From Phalacrocorax aristotelis (lineage: Eukaryota > Chordata > Aves > Suliformes > Phalacrocoracidae), in assembly GCF_949628215.1 (NCBI RefSeq), contig NC_134276.1, forward strand, positions 103,535,256 through 103,599,255: 64,000 nucleotides of DNA, written 5' to 3'. Numbering within the stretch: position 1 is the first letter of the stretch; each line of letters opens with the position of its first letter. A program made the translations under genes and the position numbers. The notes beneath the pieces were generated by a model, which was given only the letters and a program-made list of their open reading frames with translations, was not told where the DNA came from and did not search any database. Positions 14,322 to 28,062 of the stretch are shown here, piece after piece.

Positions 14322-16093
14322 GCCCTGCTGAAGCTAATACGTCGTTGTTTGCCCTGGACTTTGGTGGGAGTTTTAGTCTCTGAACTGTAGAAACTGGTGA
14401 AGTCTGGTTCAGCCTCAAGTAGTTGGCTTGACATTTTGTGGTGATACCATTTCTACTCCAGATCTGCTTAGAGGATTGCAATGCTATTGCTGCTGAAAAT
14501 GGTATTTTTCCCCAAAATTAACAGCAGAGGTCAGGAAGGATTTCTTAACATCCAAAACAAGATCCTTAGTTAACTCAAGAAAACCCATCCATTTAAAAAT
14601 CCCAGTTAATCTTATCTTTTAAAAAAACCCTAGATATTATGAGTGTGAAACTGTTCCTTCATGATAGCTGGAGACAACATTGAGACAATCTATTGTCTTT
14701 GATAGGTAGAAACTAAGTCAAAACTACTCAAAAGCCGTTCTCCCTCCACCTGGGAGAACCCAAACGAGAAATCTGTTTAGATGTCTGAATGCTGCCCCCC
14801 CCAGTGATTTCTTTTTTCTGATGGGAGAACAGTTCCTATTCAGATTGGAAATTCCTTACATGAAGAGGGAAGTACTTTTCAGGCTTTTTTTGAAACCCAC
14901 AGCTTCTCTGTGTTTCCCACTTCAGCTTGTAACCAATTTACAACTGAAAGGGCTGAGAGCTAAACCCCAGGTAATTCAACAAGCAATTAAAATCAACTCA
15001 ATTCCAAGTGCTAAACGACTTGCAAAAGCAGGTTACTGTAGCTCCACTGAGTAGTGCATGTAGATTTTTATGCCCAGGGGAACATCTCGGAGGTAATTGC
15101 CTTTCCATGTAGAATAAATATGTTTTATTCTTTGCTGCTTAACTCGGTGTTTTTAAAAGAACCATCTCCATTAACGTGAGAAAAGAGTCACTGCTCTTCA
15201 GGCAAAAAAGCCTGAAAGTACTTGTTAAATAGGAATAGAGCCACTAACATTAACTGTTTTGCAGCTGACTTTTGGGTTGGTTTTTTTCCAGTCTAAGCAG
15301 AGTTCACCTGCACAATTTCAAGACTCCGCACACACTCCAGCATCTGCCAGTATTAGACTAAGCATCTTATTTTTCATTCACCTAGCTCTGTTAAGCTCCT
15401 CTTCACAGTTTTTCCACCTAAATCATCATTCACAATCATGACTAACACTAAATCATTTTTGTCGCCTGCATATGTTGCTATTTTACAGTTTGTGGGGAGT
15501 TTTTAGTCATTCATAGTATTGGTTTGATTTGAATGAAATCTTTCTGAATGTGCATGTTTAAGTAACTTTCTTCACTTCCAATATTGAAAGAAATTTCTGT
15601 ATGTTACCAGGCATCCCCTCCCAAAATAAAAACATATATACAAAGGGATGATGGGATGCAGGGAGGAAAAAAGGAAGGTGAAGACTTGGCTAGTTTCTAA
15701 AAGGGGAATAGCAGAAAGATGGAAAGAATTCAAAAAGAAGGTGGTAAAAAAACCACCAGATGCAGCTTGACTTAGCACTGGGGATACACTAGCTAGAAGC
15801 TCCTCTGGGGATATTTTTGATCTGAGAGTTGGCTGAAAGGAGCCTGAAAACTGTAAGCCAAGAAGATGGTGTCTGCTGTAGGATTTCTACTTGGTTCAGT
15901 GCAACAGGGGTTTGTCCATCTTTTGTAAACAAACAGGTTTTTCTGTCACAGATCCCCAGTTCCACCATCGGTTTCTCCTCCTAACAGAAACAGCCAAAGG
16001 GTCCCTGACTGCAGCTGACGGCTTGGATCCGAAGGGCTAACAATATACTGAGCAAATTCTGGTCTTGCTGTGGGAACTTTCACGGGCTTACCA

Positions 16094-17062
16094 AGGACAG
16101 GGCTGGAAGGGACCTCGAGAGGTTAATCTCACAGCTTAAATGCAGGATCAGTTGTACTTAACCCTTCCTGACAGCTTGTTCTCAAAAACTTTCCCTGCTG
16201 GAGCTTTCCGTTTCCCAAGGCAAGCTGGTCCAGAGCTTTGTCCAAAGCTCATTAGAAAGCTTTCCTCACGACTAACCTAAATCTTCCCTTGTGGCCATTA
16301 ATTCTTCCTCTGTGCTTCGAGCACTTGGAAGAGGAGTTTATTCTTTCCTCTGTGCAGCTACCTTTTATGTATTTGAAGATTGCTGGCATCCTTCCCTTCA
16401 TTTTTCTTTTCTGTAGCCTAAACATTTTCATTTCCTTCAGTATTTCTTCACAGGTCTTGCTTCTTAGACCTGTTTCTCATTGCTCTCCTCTGAAACATTT
16501 TCCAGCTCACACCCTTCTTGGAGAATGTCCCTAAAAGTAGACAGAGCAGACCAACCAACATCTTCACAACTAGATCCAACAGAGTGAAAGGATTATTTTT
16601 GCTCGCCTTAAGCATGGCATTCTCATCTGTACCTCTCACCACTGAGTGTTTTCTTCTCAGCAGTTTGCCATTACTGATCCAAGTTCCTCCTGTAATCACT
16701 AAACCACCCAACCTTTTTCTGCAAAACCACCCACAGCCAGTTGTTCTGTCCTGTATTTGTGTGGATGGTCCCACGGACACACAGAGCAGTGTGCTTGTCC
16801 CTACTGGTTTACAATTAATGTTTTCCAGAGTGGGTCCCCAGCTGGGCAAGATTAATCTGAATTCTGTGCCAGTCCTTCAGATGGCTTACAGTCCTACACA
16901 GCTTCATAGTATCTGTGTAATTGTTAGATATCTTATCTATCTCATCAGCCATTAATGAAATTAGAGAGTAGCATTGGCTCCGGCAGAGTTCCCCGGGGAA
17001 CCCAGCTCCATACAGTCTCCCAGGTTGATAGTGAATGACTGAGAAATATTATCTCACTATAT
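16094..17062 (-). mobile_element. Ancient CR1-family LINE relic
   Basis: A highly diverged minus-strand CR1-type sequence of about 970 bp. The 3' end retains the ggctggaagggacct block (16100-16115). Successive landmarks of the CR1 3' UTR and ORF2 follow in the right order: CTAACCTAAATCT near 16273, GTATTTGAAGATTG near 16370, TTTTCTGTAGCCTAAAC near 16410, TTCTTCACAGGTCTTG near 16445, CTGAAACATTTTCCAGCT near 16490, and finally a block with CATTAATGAAA and GTTCCCCGGGGAACCC (16950-17040), the region upstream of the RT motifs' 3' part. No reading frame survives. The resemblance is closer to old reptile-type CR1 than to the younger copies in this window. The boundaries are approximate. Confidence 0.75.
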
Positions 17063-20000
17063 TCCCCTTCCTTTCTCCTTTTTAGAGCTGTGGGCAGATG
17101 ACAAGGCCACTGGCTGAGCACTGGCCTGAAGTTAAGCTAAATGAACAGGACGTGGGAAACTGCTGGACAGGACATGAGAAATTGCTGGACCTGAGAGATA
17201 ACAATGTGAGAAGCTGACAGAAGTTACAGACACCATCACAAAGGGTGGCTGGATTTTGCAGGTGGTTAGGGAGGTGTTAAGTGAGCAATGGCCAGAATTA
17301 ACAGATAAGTGGAGGGAAGCACAGAGGAATCTTTTGGGGAGTAGGACCTTGCAAGGCCAACAACGCATAGGTTCCCATATGCAGGAACATCATATGAGGA
17401 CAATGGGTACCAGTATCAAAAATATCAGAGATTTAGCAAAACTGGGCAAAATGAAGAAAAAGTGATCGGGGATGGATTGTTTATTTGGAAGAAGCGTGGG
17501 GTGGAGAAAGGGAGGAACAAAGCACAGCAAAAAGGAGGGTTAATACATGGGAAAAGGGAGAATAAGATAAGTGAATCATGCGATCAGGATTGCATACTAG
17601 GCAGTCCTGAGCTTGATTACAGCTCATGCAGGGCAATGTACCAAACCTGTTGCCCTAATCATACCACACAAGTCCAACGTGCCTCCACAGTCAGGAGGCT
17701 GGGAAGAAGGAGGGCTGCTTTCCCTGGCAAATTCAGGGAACATCCAAAGACAGATCAAGCACCCTGGTGTCACTGGGTCCACGTCCATGCCAAGTCTGGC
17801 AGCACCACCATCTTCTCACCAACTTCCAAACACTCCGGCAGAGCTTTTGTTTTTAAACTTGCTCAGATATTTGAGCCTATTTACAAAATGGCTCCACAAA
17901 TGGTTGTGTCAATGCAGTAAGGGTTTAGTGTGCTGTTGCTTGGAGTGGAAATAAGAGGCCAGGAAAGGCACCTATTTGAGGCAATATTGTCACTAAAGCC
18001 TCCACTCCATCAAATCCTGGTCTGAGAATGAAAGAAAATTATTCTACACTATAGCCTTCTCCTAGCCAAGATTCAGACCCTTCTGAGTGAAAAGTTATAT
18101 GTTCCTGACTCTCATTTCCTCTCTCTCCCTTTATTCAGACATTTATTTATCAGCCAAAAACAGAAACTGGGGATTAACTTATTCCTTACAGTGTTTTTTT
18201 TTTCTTCCAGACCTTCTATACAACTGGGAGAAAATATTTGTTAGCTATTACTTTGTCCCCATTCTATTTATATTTGCATTCCTTCTTTCTGTGATAGCTA
18301 CTTCATTTCACCCTCTTGACATTTTATTAGTCCAAAATGGGAAAATCTGGCCCCACTGACGTCAAGAGGAATTTAGCTATTGATTTTACTGAAAATGCAA
18401 TTTCAAACAGTGACCCCACAGACTGCAAAAAGCTATGCCCAGGCTCTCTGCATGCAGGGGGTTGTCACCCTCATCACACATCACTTTCATTTTCCTCTTA
18501 TCCATCTCTAGGTCCAGCTCAGAAATACTCGTAAGAATCAATAACAGACTGGAAAGATGTGAGCCTTGATATTAACTATCTGCTTATATAGTTTCTCTGA
18601 TGTTGGCTTCAGTTACCCATAACTGGGGGTCATGCTTTGCTGCCAAGTCACTAAGCAACTTCCTCTGTTTAAATAGAATATATAAGCCTTACTCTTTTCC
18701 AGAGTTCATGACTCTTTTGTAAAGTGTTTTATGATACAGTTGTTATAGAATCCACCATCACAGTAACAGCTACAGACGAGGCTTCACTGTGGGCCTGGCT
18801 TCAAGCCCATTTAATTGAATGGAAGTTTCTCCATTGCTATCAGCAGATACATACATCAAACTGCACCACACATCCCACTCTAATAACAACGCCAGAGTGT
18901 TTTGAGGGACACGTCTCGTCACCGCTTTTCTAGGGAAAAATCAGAGATCGTGAAACTAACCCCATGTAGAGGAGCCACAAAAGGTTTGTGCACCTTTGAG
19001 GCCCTTCAAGTAGATTTGGAATGCATTTTTAGAGTCTTTGCACCGGTACTCAGCACAGGAAGCATGTCTTGTCACTATGCATGAATTCACACAAAAGGCC
19101 CAAATTTCTTTTCTTTCCCTTCCATCCACCATTTTCAGAGACTCAGTTCATGTGAGGTTTAATATTGAATGTTCAGTATTGAAAGGTGAAGCATCACGTG
19201 GAGCGTGATACATTCTTTTACCATGGTATTAGGACAGGTCAAGCTCATTAAGTCATGGCCTTGCAGTAGTAAAGCAAAGCTGGTCAATGGATTCCAAAGG
19301 ACTCAGGACTGCAGGCACTTCTGCACTTCGGGGTAAGCACGAAGACACGTCCCCAGCAAGTCTGTATCCTAAGCGCAACCATGCCGCAGCTTTAGAGGCT
19401 TCCTTTCTGCAGAGAAAACATTTCACTGTACTTCATGATGAAAGAAATAATGTATTTGTGCATGGCATTACTTTGCATACATCCACTGTTTCCTTTGGGA
19501 TTATGTTGGGTGGCGTTTAACTCGGCAAGTAAAGCACCTACTGTGCAAAAGATCATTTGGGAGATGATGCCATTGGAAGCAGTTAAAGCTAAATCAGCAT
19601 ACTGTATCATATTTAAAACCCTGTCACATTAAAATCACAGTACCTTTCAGGGGATGTTGGAATTCAGAGCAGCTTTTTGATGTCATATTTTTAAGTCTCA
19701 CAGAATATATATCTTGGTCTCCTGTACTTGAGATGACTTAGGTGTTGTGTGACCGAATGAGCCAAAGTACATTCATAGTGTTCTTGCGTATACAGTTTAA
19801 GCTGAACACCTACAGGCACTCGGATGAAACTTTTACTGCACTGTAGAGACTGTGTTTTATAGTAAAATATTAATATGTCCTCATACTAGCAGAGCTTTTT
19901 TTCCTATTCCTTTAGGTTCAGATTCGTCCTTTGTAGCCTGACTCCGAGAAGTGACCAATGCCAGATACTGCAGAACAAGGACTGAAAAATTTTAGAGCAC

Positions 20001-23000
20001 GCTGGACAAGGGGAAAGCTTGTTCCCAGTATTAGTTTGAAGCGCTGGTTGGCCTAACTTCTGAAACATGCGGGGGAAGAAGAAGGGAGAGGCTGCACTTT
20101 CATAAATTCCCCATAATGTAGATCTGAAATAGAGATTTTTGGTTCCCATAAGAATGCAGATATATTTTCTCTCCTATTAAAAATGTTCACAAAAAGATAC
20201 TGTAAACCAAGGTATTAGGTCATTAAAAGGACAGAAAACTCTGTCTGGTGACTGCTAGGGGAAACTGGACTGTGGCTAATGGTGAGAGATCTGTGCCTGG
20301 TTACCCTGGTCATCTGCCTTCCTAAAGCTTCTCTGAGTGCTCCTCGTATGCGGGTATCTGGCTTTTCAGTGGTAACTGTTATTGCCTGTGCCTGAGGGAG
20401 TTTAGCAAATTGATTCAATTGCTCTATTTTATTTGCTATGTTTCTGTTTTTAAAGAAAAACAGCCTGTATTTCAAAATCCCTTTGTAAAGGATAAAAAAA
20501 CAGAAAGAGTCCCTCGAAGTCTGTATTAACATGCCAGTTCAGTTACAGTGTAATTAGCCAGAACTGTTACTTGTTGAAATCCTGTCAACAAAAATAACTC
20601 GCCCTTCCTTTTCAGATTACTCCAGCACCTCCATCTTCTTGACAAGGATTTTGAAAGAGAGACCACCTTCCCCCCGCCCCGACCTTTCAGACTGAAAGCA
20701 GGGAATGAAACACAGATGTGTTAACTATTATAAACCAAGGAATGGTGGAAAATGGTGGGAAAAAAGGAGGACAAAGCTGGCCTGACCAACCCACGGTTGT
20801 TCTTCCAGGGTGGGAAGGACCCTTGGGCAGGCTGGACACTACTTTCCCTGGTGTAACGCTGCCGCTGCCTTCCCTGATTTATGCCAGCCCAGACAGAAGG
20901 AGGCCCACTCCTGGCAAGCTTTATCTGCAATTCATTTAGAAAAAAGGCAGGTCCTCTCCTCTGACCTAATTGAAAACAGGTGTCCTCCTCCTAATTGTGT
21001 GCTCTAACCAGTTCGTGTGCATTAACAGAGGAAATTGGAGAGGAACAGGGTTCTTCTGAGTTGTCATTAATTTCCCGCACTCAAAGGTCGATGCATCGGG
21101 AATGCCAGCTGTTTATCTCTATATATCATTCGCATTGTTCTGTTCCTCTATGTAGAAACTTGACCTTAGGTAAAATACAAGCATCAGGAAATTTTTTTCT
21201 GTTCTAATTCTAGGCAAGTATGTAGAAGGATACTGTTTTTCCAAAAGGCACCTCATAACTTGTTGGGTTTTTGTTTTTTCTTAGAAACTCATAATGCCAA
21301 AAGATGACTGCAGGGTTAATATTGCTCATAATTTTGCTTCTTTTCCTCAAAAGACCCTTTCTGTATTTGCTTCTGTCCACCTGCAAGGAACCTTGCAAGA
21401 AAGTGGTCAGTTTTGGTTAAAATATTGCAAAGCTGAAGCAGAAAGCAGCTGCTCAAGGGCACCATTTTCCTCCAGGCAGGAGGGTGCCAAGGACACCTTG
21501 AGACCCAGCAAAGCAGCGTGGGAAAGTCCTGTGGACACGGCTGGTCTTTGCCGCAGCAGGGTCCTGTGGTCTTGTGGGGGAGCAGAGTGTCTCACAGAGC
21601 CTGGAGAACATCTGGCAAATTATGAAAACCATATGCTGGGAGGAGGAAAGGGCCTCAGCCCACCAGCCATCACCCCTTGCCTGGGCAAGGCGTCAGGCAC
21701 CCATGGCTGCCCCCAAACCTGGGGTGAGTGGGGGGGCTCTTGGTGTCTTGCCATGTCCCAGTGAGCAAATGCTTCAGTGGTGCTTCTGCCTTCGTATGTC
21801 TTGGTGGGACCACCCCGCCCACATCTTCTGCCCACCACCACGGGCCTCCTCAGGCAGGGGCTGCACTAGCCCCATGGCAGCTGTCTCAGAAGAAGATGCA
21901 CTGGTGGTCTGCTTGGAAACACCCTTAAGGAGATGAAGGCTTTATTGTCCCCGCACAGTGAAAACACTGCCACAACTTTTCTGCTTTTTTCTTGTTTGTT
22001 GGTTTGTGGGTTTTTTTTAAGTATTTTGTTATATTTATGCCTCACCTTCTTCATTCAAACTTGGGATATTTGTATCCACTTGAATACCTACGTAAAATGC
22101 TCTTCTTCTTAAATTGTCCTGTAACTCCTTTAGAACCAACTCTCGCTCAATTTAAGCGTGTAAAGGGCTTTAAACGTTGCTTTGTTTGAACTTGAACTCT
22201 ACAGCATTGGTTAACTGGCTCTATCCAACCCAAAGCCTTCAGAAATTTCAGGACCAAGACAGTCCTCATACAGCCAGTCTGGATACACTTGGGAGGAGCT
22301 GAGCCGCAGTGGCTCCTGTGCACAGCCCCACATCGCACTGTCTGGTGTATGTGGTCCATACGGGGTCTGCATGTGTCCCTCCGAGCAGCCTGCGAGACCC
22401 GCTGACGCATTTCCTGGTTTTCCACCGTGGAAGGCACCAGAGCTGGGTACAGCATATGGAGCTAAGCTGTGTTTGTTTATATACCTATGCAATAAAAACT
22501 GTGATTTGGAACCCAGCTGTGTCTTTATGATTTCCTCACACTACTAATGAGAAAGGCTTCTTTAACAGTGTGCTGTTAATTGTTATCAAGGCTGAATGAA
22601 AAATAAAGTCATAGCTCGTAGATAGGCGTTACATGCACCTAAGCTGAAGAGATGACATGTCCTGTCATTCAGACTTAAACTCACAGCTGGAGAAAGATAT
22701 GTGGCTTTACTGAATTCCTCCTAGTTGCTGCTAGTACGGAAAAGAAAGAAGGCTGAAGAAGGAGAAGTTGGACTGACAGGGAAAGTTTCCTGCAATAACC
22801 GTACCCTGAAATTGTATATGCTTATTTCAATATACATTTCAAAGTTCTTTGGAAAAAAAAATAATCAACTTTTCTACTGGATATTTTAAAAATCCAGTTA
22901 TTATTTTAAAATAACTTTGGTCCAGATCTCTTCTGTCTGCAACTTTAAACCTTCAACAAATAGCCAACAGGATGAGGATGAGAAATCCCCTCTTCAATCA

Positions 23001-26000
23001 GTAGCTTCAGGAGGTTTACATCCTACAAAGTCATATGTGCTCTGAATACAGAGTTACATTAAAGTAACACAAAAGCAGCAATAAAACTTCTAGGTGGTAT
23101 TTCAAGTCTGTATTTGTATTTTCAGTGTTTCTGTACCTATACAGGTCTCAGTTGTGGGAACTCTCAGGCAGTCAAATAACTTAAAGTTATTTGAAAGTCA
23201 CCATAGAATATGGAATCTTGATTGTATATATCTGGTCATATATTGAATGTGCTTAAGCAGAAATAGAAATTACTTTTAATTGCAATCAGGCGACTGTACA
23301 TACCAAAGTCACCGCAATATGCTAAGGAGTATGCTAATGTCCCCCAGCATACGCTGGTGCAGTGACATCAAGATGGAGAGAAAGACAGAGAGATTTTGAG
23401 TGGGAGGTAAAACACAAAAGATGAAATTCTGAACTCCATTTGAAATCAGCCTCTTGCCCAGTCTCACCCTGCCCCACCATTAGCAGCCAGGCCCCAGGAA
23501 CCACAGTCCCTCTGAAGCTTGCTCCTGGCTCTCCAACATAAGTGGTGGTGGGGGGCTCCCAGCTACACGAAAACTCTGCTACAGCGACTGAGGACGTTTT
23601 ACACGTCCTCTCATGGGCTTTGCCATAGTGTCTCTTCTATTATTTTATCCATGAAAGAAAATGATTTTGCAATGTGCATACGGAGATAGAGTCTTTCAGA
23701 AAATTGCTGCTTACCAGGCGGCATTTCTGGAAGCCAGTGAAACTGGGCGCCTCCGTTCAAGGTTGGCATGGGCTGCCGAAGAGGATGGTGCTTGAATTAT
23801 TACCGCTGCTCTTTCCAGGTCTGCTAACACGTGTGAAAAAAGGAAACTGCTTTCACTGTTATGGTTAACTGCAGAGTTATTGATGGGAATTTTAAAGCTA
23901 TTTGTCAGATGGAGGTTTGGGGGACCAAAGGGGGCAAGAGATTTAAAGCAAGTCTGCCGGGTGTTGGCCAGTCATGTAGACCAAGAATTGGAAGTGGGTG
24001 GTCTTGGAAAACAGCCAGTTGAAATAGGGCCAGGAGATGGTGTCATCCTTGACTCCAACATGTTCATATTTTGGCTTTCTAGCAAGGGTTATTTCTTCTC
24101 TTCATTCTGCAGTTCAGCACAAATATATCTCTCATTTTCTAAAATCTGTGGGATGATGTGTTCCACCCGCCAGGTGCAACCCGGTTGACTAGAAAAAATC
24201 ACAGCAAACTACTTGAAAGAATAGACCAAGAGCAGGCCCAAGAGAAAGTGTCACACCTGCTAAGTCATCCAGCTAGGAAAAGATTTGGCATTAGACTTCC
24301 AGAAAGGTGTGTAAAAGAATCTTGAAAATTACAAAATAAAGCACTTGACAACATTAGGACCTACCCACGCACTGAGCTTTGAAACCTACCTTAAAATGTT
24401 AGCGGGACTGGTGGAAAGTGGATGTGAGGTTTCAGGATCATCCCCTTAGCTGCCACCAGTTCTAAGCAGAGCAGCGTGACATTTTTCTGGCGGTAGAAGG
24501 GATATTTTAAATTTTAAATTTTGATTTATTCTTCTTGTTTTCGGCAGGGCTTGAGTAAGTGCATATAGGTTTCGTAGCACTTTTGAACCACTGCCAAAAT
24601 CTGATTCCAGCTGAGTTGAGATGTGCCCTGCATCACCATATTGGCACTGCAGGGCCCTTCCCAGGCCATGGAGTCCCAGGTGCACCTCCCACTACTCAAT
24701 TTTGCCCTGGGTTACAGACACATTTTAAAGATTTTAAATTATGGAGCCAAGCTAGGCAACACTGTGGTCCTCTTAAGCATGCTCACTTGCTCTGCCTTGT
24801 GTGACTTCACTTGGAAATCAGTTTTCCATCTCTGGGACTAAGATTAACTAACCAAAGGGGCAAATGTTTGGCTCTAACCTTGCATTTATTCCGTAAATGG
24901 TTTCATTCTTAACATATGTCAACTTGAAAGCCTCAGTGTTTCATTTATGTTAGAGCATGATGGAAATTTTGATTTATTCCCATAATTGGTGCTACTTTGG
25001 TTTCTTGTTACTTCACTACTTCCCTCTGATAAAAATTTCATGGTAGACACATAGGTTAATTGTAGTGGTGATTTGGATTCCATATTATCCTTTGCAGGAA
25101 ACTGCACAGTATGTTAAATATTACTTTTATGTTTTTCAGAAGGGTGAAGCTACAGCTATACCAGCTACAAATAGGCAGAGCTGTCAAAAGCAGTGGATTT
25201 GCTATTAAAGAGTAAATACAATTGAAAGAGAAAAATATTCTTTTTCTTTCTAGTTTTTCAAATTTGCCGTTAAGTGAGAAGACTAGATACAGAGTATTTC
25301 AGAAGAGCTTGCTGGATGCTGCTTAGGGCTAAGAAAATAAAAGTGATTTTTCACTACATCAGCCAAACAAAGCAAATCAGCTCAAAATCCCTCTGGAGTG
25401 AAGTAAGTTACAAAAAATTTCAAATTCATTTCTTCTGGGAGGACAAAAAAAATCAAAACCAAAACCAGGCATTCTTTTCTGCACAAGATAACCCCTTCAA
25501 CCTGAATAAAATGCTGATTTCTGGACTTGTGAAAGAAAAGCAAACAAAAGGGAAAGATAGGATATTAAAAGCTGCAAGAAGAAATGTCCCCCTTTTTTCA
25601 CCGTTTCAGGGCTGAAAGGACTCACTGTGATGTGGGTAAATCTAGTTCTTCTCCTTCCTCTGCTTGAGGAGACTCCCATCTCCCAGGCTCCAGGCAGTTT
25701 TATGAATCTTTTCCCCAAATAAATGTACTTCCAGCCCAGACAGTTCTAAAGCCACTGATTATTCCAGAAAGGCCAAGGCCACATTTTTCAATTAATCTAC
25801 TGCTTGCCGACATATATACCTGGCGCTGTCCCAGTCTAGCACAGAGTCTTACAAATATTACTCATCCAGTGTGTTAAAGGTCTACTTTTAAGTTGCTTTC
25901 CCGTGCTCTAAACAGTGAAAGCAAGTAAGTCCAACTAAACTGGTGTCTGTGAGGTTGGGTTTAAAATGTCTTTCTTTAACCACTGGAGGCTTTCAGTGGG

Positions 26001-28062
26001 ACTGGAGTGGCCAGGTGCAGGTAGAGACCTGGTCACCTCAGGAGCTCATCTGAAAGGGACCAAAGGGACGTCAAGTGTCGTGGAGCCACAAAGCACGCAG
26101 GCTTCCTCACTGCAGTGCTCTGGGAAAGGTAAAAAAACTTTCCCATTTTCTTTCCTTGCATGAGGTTTTCATTACACTTGTACAGAATGGAGTGCGAGAG
26201 GGAAGGCATTTGGTAGTCGCTCTGCTTTGAACAACAAAAGGTCTCCCTCCAGCACTGATTTTCAGACAAAAACTTCTTGAAATCACTGCTGATGGGGTGG
26301 AGCAGTTGCTGCTCAATCCTGAGCCCAGCCATGCGGGGCTGGGGATGAGCAGTACCACAGGCACTGGGACAAAACCAGACACACCCTGCAACAACGATGG
26401 GGGATAACCTACCCAGAGAGGATCGCTCCTCTTGGCTGCACTGGCTAGCAGCTGACCAAGGCAGTAAATCCCACATATTTTACAATCTTTTAAAAAATCT
26501 TTTCCAGCATAACAATGGCTTTTTTCCATGTCTGACTGTTTTCATAGTGAAACTTTCATGTCAGTCATGCTTCTGCTACTTTGTGTTTTAATGGGAAAGT
26601 ATTTCCTTTTGCTAGCTTTAAAGCTGTAGGATCCTTGTCCAATGGTCTCTTGTTCTCCTGTGACCAAGAGCAACCCTGCCAGGTAGGTGTGCCTTCCTCT
26701 GACATGCTATGCCCTCGTTCTGTGTGTGGCACAGCATGTCAGATGGAAGTGATGATGGACTGAAGCCAGGCTCTGCCCCTAATGAGGAGAACAGAGCCAA
26801 GCACATCCGGAGGAACATGGGTTAGATGGGGGAAAGCGTCAATCTCCACCTTCACCTGTCTTGGAGGACCTTTGTCTGCCACATTGGAAGAGCAAGATGG
26901 AGCCATGGCTATGTCTGCAAAGCAAGATATTCAGCCCCTGGTGCACCCAGCAAATGCCAACCAAAGAAAGGACCCAAAACTTATGGGTTCCTAGATGCAA
27001 ACCACAAACATAAACAGAATTTCCTTTAGCAGAAGAGAAAGTAAAGGCCAGTCTGTGTGAAAAGATAGTTTTAACTATTGGCAGCTAAACTGGTCTTCAG
27101 GTGTTGCTGAAGTATTTATAGAGCTTCTGGAAAGGGATTTGAAAATATGCTATAATTAAGCATTTGAACTGGAATAATGTTATGATAAATGATCATATGG
27201 AGGTCTCGAACACCTTAAAGAGTCACTCTGTGCTCCTAAAGCAGAATGTTATTGGCTCTGATCTTGATTTAATGTACTCAAAAGGGACTTTAAAAACAAA
27301 CGTGGGACAGAGAAGTCAAGCATCAAGTTTTTATTTCAGAATTCAAAAGCCTAATGAGGTAAGGAAGCTACCAAGAGAACTATAAAAAGAAAGGCAAAAG
27401 GTTGAACAGTCAACAGACTTAAATAGGAGGTGGTTGCAGATGTGAATGATATACAACACAGGGCAACTGCTAAACTTTTTATTCAAATGTTAATCAAATC
27501 CTTTCAAAATAGAAGCAAGAAAAAAGGGATAATGCCTTTTCCTGTACTTCATCATTTTGCAGTGGGAGAGCCCATCAGCTGTAAAGAGGCTGCTGGGTGC
27601 TTGCCTTCTGTTCTGGTAATAAGGTTTTGATGAGGAGTATGCTTTTTTGCCAAAATAATTACTATCGTCCCTAACACAGATGCAGCTGAACCGGCATAAA
27701 GATATCTTTTACCACAAATATATCAGTCCTTAATGATGATTATTCAGTAGCCGTAGAGTACATTTTCATCACTATAACTTCAGTCATACTAAGGAGACCA
27801 TGCCAGTGTCCAGCCACTTCAGGCCTTAGCTAAACCGAGAGGGCTTTACTACCACAGAGAAATCTTGCAAAAGGCAGCAAAGATCACTCTGTGAAAACAC
27901 AGGATGAGAATAATTTTATGGAGATTTCTCCTAACTGCATTTGGGTCAGATGGCGAAACAGCAGAAATTTCTGGCATGTGTCATGCCCCTGAAAATTTCA
28001 AAATGCAGAAAGCAAAGGCAGCCACACATTTTCATCACAGATGGCATGTCAATGGTAACCTG
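17063..28062. other. Non-coding stretch without a supported gene
   Basis: No coding exon was recognised. The part at 17.1-17.6 kb is purine-rich with local duplications (GAAACTGCTGGAC / GAAATTGCTGGAC at 17156-17195). A hairpin-capable CTGGATATTTTAAAAATCCAG lies at about 22877-22898. The motif TATGCTAA occurs twice, 12 bp apart, at 23318 and 23330. The rest shows nothing I can name. Confidence 0.5.

Larger units (their letters stand above)
915..16093. other. Non-coding stretch without a supported gene
   Basis: No exon or recognised transposon was found beyond the small repeats listed separately. The interval 7.18-8.33 kb is GC-rich but poor in CpG, so it does not look like a CpG island. Its long overlapping open frames (7599-8087 plus, 7694-8131 minus) are a by-product of base composition. 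The parts at 2.6-6.8 kb and 9.0-10.5 kb are AT-rich with no frame of note. Confidence 0.5.
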
